A DNA stretch of 9,329 bases, from positions 1 to 9,329 of the forward strand of contig CAMLRI010000045.1 in the NCBI GenBank assembly GCA_946482385.1. The letters run 5' to 3'. Positions 6,317-9,329 of the stretch are shown here, piece by piece (position 1 is the first letter of the stretch; each line of letters starts with the position of its first letter). The position numbers were made by a program, and so were the translations under genes. The notes beneath the pieces are model-generated. The model had not been told where the DNA came from, searched no databases, and saw nothing but the letters and a program-made list of their open reading frames with translations. Source of the DNA: an uncultured Cellvibrio sp. Its GTDB lineage: Bacteria > Pseudomonadota > Gammaproteobacteria > Pseudomonadales > Cellvibrionaceae.

Positions 6317-6345
6317 ATTAAACCCGCTCGGCGCTGCCGAGTCAA
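6317..6345 (-). promoter_or_regulatory. Sigma-70 promoter of tRNA-Phe
   Basis: On the minus strand TTGACT (6345-6340) stands 17 bases before TTTAAT (6322-6317). A GC-rich stretch ACGCGCCTC follows, the discriminator type expected for growth-rate and stringently controlled stable RNA genes. Start of transcription would be near 6310, about 25 bases before the mature tRNA 5' end. The whole unit is an independent transcript within the gap after yggX. Confidence 0.88.
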
Positions 6346-6417
6346 GCCTGCGAAAGAGGAAAAATTCCTTTTTTATCAATGGTTAATTTGTGCTCAATAA
6401 GCCCGTAGGGTGGACGC

Positions 6418-6699
6418 TTATTTTTCATCCGGCGCCGGCGGCACATAGCCCTCGGCCTGGTCGACGCTATCGCCCGAGAAAAACTTTTGCATCTGCTCGG
6501 TGAGGTACACCTTGGTGCCCATCTCCATCACGTTCAGGCGCTTTTCGTTGATCAGCAGCGTCTGGTGCGCCATCCACTCCTGCCAGGCTTTTTTCGAGAT
6601 GTTGTCGAAGATGTCCTGGCCCTTGGCGCCGGGATAGGGGGGAAAGTCCAGGCCTTCCAGCTCTTGTTTGTATTTGCGGCAAAACACCATGCGCGCCAT
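6418..6699 (-). CDS. yggX: Probable Fe(2+)-trafficking protein YggX
   Basis: A 93-residue cytosolic protein of the YggX family, matching the usual length of about 90. It opens [19 protein letters not shown], with the conserved Cys7 and the EGxDFxxYPG block. It continues with [16 protein letters not shown] and [12 protein letters not shown], which match E. coli YggX (SKEAWAQWQ, KQTMLINEKKLN), and ends with AEGYVPP. The family protects iron-sulfur clusters and limits oxidative DNA damage; the name iron-trafficking protein is the usual annotation. The start at 6699 uses AGAGG inside the last codons of mutY, and only three bases separate the mutY stop from this ATG, so the pair is one operon. MutY carries an iron-sulfur cluster, which gives the pairing a plausible functional reason. 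Confidence 0.96.
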   Translation of the reverse strand: MARMVFCRKYKQELEGLDFPPYPGAKGQDIFDNISKKAWQEWMAHQTLLINEKRLNVMEMGTKVYLTEQMQKFFSGDSVDQAEGYVPPAPDEK

Positions 6700-6702
6700 A
6701 AC

Positions 6703-7809
6703 TTACCTCTTGTCTGCTTTTAGTGGGCGTTTGTGGGTGGAGGCAGCGGTGCGCGGGTCCTGCTGCGCCAGCTGCTGCAATAATTTTTTCACCGGCGCCG
6801 CCAAACCCAGGTTGCTGGGTTGCTGCAGGTTGTACCAGTGGAGGCCGGCCTCGGCGACCCGGTGCGGATGCCGGTTGAGTTGTACCAGCACAGGGGTGAT
6901 GTCCAGGTGATAGTGGCTAAAGGTGTGGCGATAGCTATCCCACACCTCCAGGGCGGCGACCTTGCCGTAGTGATCCTCGGCGAAGGCGCGGGCGTCCTGT
7001 TCCTGGCCCAGCTCGGGGAAGCTCCATAAGCCGCCCCAGATGCCCTGGGCAGGGCGCTGTTGCAACAGGATATCGCCCGCCGGGTTGCGCAGCATCAGCA
7101 GCTGTACCGGCTTTTCTGGCAGGGCTTTTTTGGGTTTTTTACCCGGGAAGTCCTGCGCCCGCCCCAGGGCGAAGGCAGCGCATCCCTCCCGCACCGGGCA
7201 GCTATCGCACTTGGGCTTGCTGCGGGTGCAGAGGGTGGCGCCCATATCCATCATTGCCTGGGTGTAGTGATTGGCGCGGTTTTTGGGTGTGTACTCCTCG
7301 GCAATCGCCCACAGCTGGTTGAGCACATCAGTTTGCCCAGGCCAGCCCTCAATGGCGTGAAAGCGCGCCAGCACCCGTTTGACATTGCCATCCAATATGG
7401 CCGCCCGCTTGCCAAAGGCGATGCTGACAATAGCCCCGGCCGTAGAGCGACCAATGCCGGGCAATTCCGCCAGGGCATCAACACTATCGGGGAACTCGCC
7501 ACCATAGCTCGACACAACCACCTGGGCGCACTTGTGCAGGTTGCGGGCGCGGGCGTAATAGCCCAGGCCAGTCCATAAATGCAGCACTTCATCGATGGGC
7601 GCCGCCGCCAGCGCCTGCACACCGGGAAAGCGCGCCACAAAACGCTCGAAGTAGGGAATCACGGTGGTGACCTGGGTCTGCTGCAGCATGATTTCCGACA
7701 GCCACACCCTATAGGGGGTGATCTGCTGCTGCCAGGGCAAATGCTTGCGCCCGTGCTGGTCAAACCAGCGCAGTATGGCTTTGGCAAAAGAAGAAGCAGG
7801 TGTGGCCAT
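6703..7809 (-). CDS. mutY: A/G-specific adenine DNA glycosylase
   Basis: About 368 residues from ATG 7809; an upstream TTG at 7830 is possible but adds seven residues not typical of the family. It removes adenine mispaired with 8-oxoguanine, preventing G:C to T:A changes. The glycosylase part shows the catalytic Glu39 in [12 protein letters not shown], the helix-hairpin-helix LPGIGRSTA (116-124) and the catalytic Asp140 in [10 protein letters not shown]. The iron-sulfur cluster ligands follow as Cys194, 201, 204 and 210 (C-x6-C-x2-C-x5-C). The C-terminal NUDIX-like domain (about 232-345) that recognises 8-oxoG is complete, with WGGLWSFPE and the F297-S298-H299 loop in RHTFSHYHL. All key residues are present. 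No strong Shine-Dalgarno precedes the start, which suggests modest expression. It leads the operon with yggX. Confidence 0.97.
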   Translation of the reverse strand: MATPASSFAKAILRWFDQHGRKHLPWQQQITPYRVWLSEIMLQQTQVTTVIPYFERFVARFPGVQALAAAPIDEVLHLWTGLGYYARARNLHKCAQVVVSSYGGEFPDSVDALAELPGIGRSTAGAIVSIAFGKRAAILDGNVKRVLARFHAIEGWPGQTDVLNQLWAIAEEYTPKNRANHYTQAMMDMGATLCTRSKPKCDSCPVREGCAAFALGRAQDFPGKKPKKALPEKPVQLLMLRNPAGDILLQQRPAQGIWGGLWSFPELGQEQDARAFAEDHYGKVAALEVWDSYRHTFSHYHLDITPVLVQLNRHPHRVAEAGLHWYNLQQPSNLGLAAPVKKLLQQLAQQDPRTAASTHKRPLKADKR

Positions 7810-7842
7810 AAACAATCGCGCATTCCACAAATAGGGGGCGCG

Positions 7843-7872
7843 ATTCTAACCCTATTGCCCCAAGGAGGCTAA
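7843..7872 (-). promoter_or_regulatory. Candidate mutY promoter
   Basis: On the minus strand TTAGCC (7872-7867), an 18-base spacer, then TAGAAT (7848-7843). Transcription would start near 7836, about 27 bases before the mutY ATG at 7809. The -10 is good (TAGAAT in GGTTAGAATCGC), the -35 is poor, so the confidence is modest. Confidence 0.35.
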
Positions 7873-7952
7873 CCCACGCGCACAGAGATGCATCACCCGC
7901 CGTGCCAACAGGGTGCAAGCGGCGACCAAGCCATTTCCCAGGGATATAAAAG

Positions 7953-8039
7953 GCACCAATAACGGGATTTTTTGCCACAAAAAAATCCCGCCTCTGGTGC
8001 AAAAAATTTTGCCTGCAAAAATCCCGCACCAACTTTTTT
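7953..8039 (+). promoter_or_regulatory. Nested inverted repeats and NtrC-like half-sites upstream of nrtA
   Basis: An 11-pair perfect inverted repeat, CGGGATTTTTT (7963-7973) with AAAAAATCCCG (7980-7990), leaves a six-base loop. Around it, GCACCA (7953-7958) can pair with TGGTGC (7995-8000) across a symmetric 4x4 internal loop. The same TGGTGC can instead pair with a second GCACCA (8026-8031), which is followed by six T (8034-8039) and encloses TTTTG-CCTG-CAAAA. As RNA this is a switch layout: one arm, two exclusive partners, one of them terminator-like. As DNA, GCACCA and TGGTGC are NtrC half-sites, spaced about 42 and 31 bases between centres, close to whole helical turns. AAAAATCCCGC also recurs (7981-7991, 8017-8027). 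Which reading is right depends on where transcription starts. Confidence 0.5.
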
Positions 8040-8093
8040 CAAACACCCCGCAAAAACACTTTTCACCTGGCCAAAGCCCCTTGCCCAAAACAG

Positions 8094-8110
8094 CTGGCAT
8101 TGTTTATGCG
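8094..8110 (+). promoter_or_regulatory. Candidate sigma-54 promoter of the nitrate operon
   Basis: CTGGCATTGTTTATGCG contains GG (8096-8097) and GC (8108-8109) exactly ten bases apart, the obligatory core of -24/-12 promoters. TGGCA matches the consensus TGGCAC and ATGC approximates TTGC. Transcription would start near 8121, about 70 bases before the nrtA ATG. Nitrate assimilation genes of gammaproteobacteria are commonly sigma-54 and NtrC dependent, and the NtrC-like half-sites at 7953-8031 would lie about 90 to 165 bases upstream, a normal enhancer distance. A sigma-70-like TATAAA at 7945-7950 is an alternative without a clear -35. Confidence 0.45.
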
Positions 8111-8192
8111 TTACAAAAAATTGTACCGCCGATTTTGCTGGCAGTTTGTTTTGACCATACACCTGCAACCCTATAGCTACTGAGGCCCACCT

Positions 8193-9329
8193 ATGGACGA
8201 CAAAAAAAATTGCTCCACCACCCAAACTACCGAGATAAAAGCTCCCGAACTTAAACGCCGCGATTTATTAAAAACCGGCTTGGCGGCCCTGGGTGGGCTA
8301 GCCGCGCTGGGTGTTATGCCCGGCAGTTTACGCAGCCTGGCCTATGCCGCTGGCGGCGCGCTGGAAACCACTAAAGCCAAGCTGGGATTTATTGCACTGA
8401 CCGATGCAGCGCCGCTGTTTGTGGCGGCGGAAAAAGGTTTTTTTGCCAAATACGGCATGACTGAAGTGGAAGTGTTAAAGCAATCATCCTGGGGCACCAC
8501 GCGCGATAACCTGGTGCTGGGCTCTGCCAGCAACGGCATAGATGGCGCGCATATTTTATCGCCCATGCCCTACCTGATTTCCACCGGCGCCATGACCGCC
8601 AACAACCAAAAAGTACCGCTGTCGATATTGGCGCGCCTGAACCTCGGCGGCCAATGTATTTCCGTTGGCAAGGAATACGCGAATTTAAAACTGGATGTGA
8701 TGGCCAAGGGTTTTAAAGAGGCCGTGGCCGCGAAAAAAGCCAGCGGCAAAGCGGTGAATGCAGCGGTGACCTTTCCCGGCGGCACCCACGATTTATGGAT
8801 GCGCTATTGGCTGTCGGCCGCGGGCATAGACCCTAACAAGGACATCTCCACGATCGTGGTACCGCCGGCGCAAATGGTGGCCAATATGAAAGTGGGCAAC
8901 ATGGATACCTTCTGTGTGTGCGAACCCTGGAACCACCAACTGATCAACCAAAAAATTGGCTACACCGCATTAACCACCAGTGAACTCTGGAACAACCATC
9001 CCGAAAAAGCATTCACCCTGCGCAGCGATTATGTGGAAAAAAACCCCAACGCCACCCAGGCCCTGTTGATGGCGGTAATGGAAGCGCAAATCTATTGCGA
9101 GAAGCCGGAGAACCGCGAAGAGGTTGCCAAAATTTGCGCCGACCGCAAATGGATTGGCGCGCCCTTTAAAGATGTAGTCGACCGCATGAAAGGCAATTTT
9201 GATTACGGCACCGGCCGCGTGGTAGAAAACAGCCCCTACCAAATGCGCTACTGGAAAGATTTCGCGTCCTACCCCTTCAAGAGCCACGACCTCTGGTTCC
9301 TCACTGAAGATATTCGCTGGGGCTACCTG
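8193..9329 (+). CDS. nrtA: NrtA-family nitrate ABC transporter substrate-binding protein, Tat-exported (cut by window edge)
   Basis: 379 codons are visible and the frame is still open at the window edge; the family is usually about 420-450 residues. ATG 8193 follows TGAGG at seven bases. The N-terminus carries a twin-arginine signal: K21-R22-R23-D24-L25-L26-K27, a hydrophobic stretch AALGGLAALGV and a probable cleavage after AYA near residue 52. Folded export to the periplasm is thus predicted, and no lipobox is seen. The mature part is the NrtA/CmpA/SsuA-like binding fold, opening KAKLGFIALTDAAPLFVAAE. Residues I recall as nitrate-contacting in cyanobacterial NrtA have counterparts: Trp100 (SSWGTTRDN), Gln154 (LGGQCISVG), His199 (GGTHDLWMRYW) and Glu244 (VCEPWN). 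It delivers nitrate, possibly nitrite, to an NrtB/NrtC-type permease and ATPase, which would be expected to the right of the window. Bicarbonate-binding CmpA is a less likely alternative outside cyanobacteria. Confidence 0.92.
   Translation, partial: MDDKKNCSTTQTTEIKAPELKRRDLLKTGLAALGGLAALGVMPGSLRSLAYAAGGALETTKAKLGFIALTDAAPLFVAAEKGFFAKYGMTEVEVLKQSSWGTTRDNLVLGSASNGIDGAHILSPMPYLISTGAMTANNQKVPLSILARLNLGGQCISVGKEYANLKLDVMAKGFKEAVAAKKASGKAVNAAVTFPGGTHDLWMRYWLSAAGIDPNKDISTIVVPPAQMVANMKVGNMDTFCVCEPWNHQLINQKIGYTALTTSELWNNHPEKAFTLRSDYVEKNPNATQALLMAVMEAQIYCEKPENREEVAKICADRKWIGAPFKDVVDRMKGNFDYGTGRVVENSPYQMRYWKDFASYPFKSHDLWFLTEDIRWGYL

Noticed and set aside
5947..6345. Minus-strand open frame of 132 codons over the tRNA
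   Set aside because: It covers the tRNA promoter, tRNA and terminator in one frame, has no domain, and is explained by these elements.
6357..6374. AGGAA-AAA-TTCCT followed by T-run, terminator-like on plus
   Set aside because: The stem is only five pairs and AT-rich, and no plus-strand gene ends there. On the minus strand behind yggX it lacks a proper T-run.
7963..7990. ANTAR (NasR/NasT) RNA target hairpin
   Set aside because: The loop is six bases but reads GCCACA, without the A at position 1 and G at position 4 expected of ANTAR targets, and no matching second hexaloop hairpin was found.
8066..8084. TGGCC...TTGC as sigma-54 promoter
   Set aside because: GG and GC are 12 bases apart, not ten, so it cannot serve as a -24/-12 site; the element at 8094-8110 has correct spacing.
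7852..8225. Overlapping open frames in the mutY-nrtA gap on both strands
   Set aside because: No ribosome sites or domains; their Lys/Phe/Pro-rich content comes from the A- and T-runs of the inverted repeats.

Overview
The window looks like chromosomal DNA of a free-living gammaproteobacterium. The evidence is a tRNA-Phe almost identical in layout to the enterobacterial one, the mutY-yggX gene pair with tRNA-Phe behind it (an order also known from pseudomonads), a gamma-type TrxC, and moderate to high GC content with strong Shine-Dalgarno sites. The style fits a Cellvibrio-like or Pseudomonas-related bacterium, but this placement is inference. I see no insertion sequence, CRISPR array, integrase or phage gene.

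Layout. Positions 1-359 (minus) hold the start of a secreted lipoprotein with an Ig-like domain, cut by the window edge. Facing away from it, 607-1883 (plus) is a two-gene operon for an ECF sigma factor of the RpoE/ChrR type and its zinc-binding ChrR anti-sigma factor, the pair known from the singlet-oxygen response. The gap between them carries TGATCC-type promoter candidates in both directions. The lipoprotein may therefore be a target of the sigma factor, which probably also controls itself.

Positions 1904-2332 (minus) encode a small PilZ (cyclic-di-GMP receptor) protein. Positions 2553-2984 (plus) encode thioredoxin 2 (TrxC). A minus-strand operon then runs from 6017 down to 2996. It starts with a small membrane protein, overlaps a tri-histidine fatty acid hydroxylase (sterol desaturase superfamily), and ends with a large membrane-anchored metallophosphoesterase. 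The overlap of the first two genes looks like one ancestral reading frame split by a one-base shift in a run of four G.

Positions 6210-6345 hold tRNA-Phe with a textbook promoter and terminator. Positions 6418-7809 (minus) hold the DNA and redox maintenance pair mutY-yggX. From 7810 to 8192 lies a structured intergenic region with nested inverted repeats, spaced NtrC-like half-sites and a sigma-54-type promoter candidate. It precedes a Tat-exported NrtA-type nitrate-binding protein (8193 to the right edge), the likely first gene of a nitrate assimilation operon.

Functionally the window is mostly ordinary chromosome with a stress and redox flavour: ECF/ChrR, TrxC, MutY and YggX. The points most worth a second look are the divergent ECF promoter region, the split lipid hydroxylase with its phosphoesterase partner, and the control region in front of nrtA.
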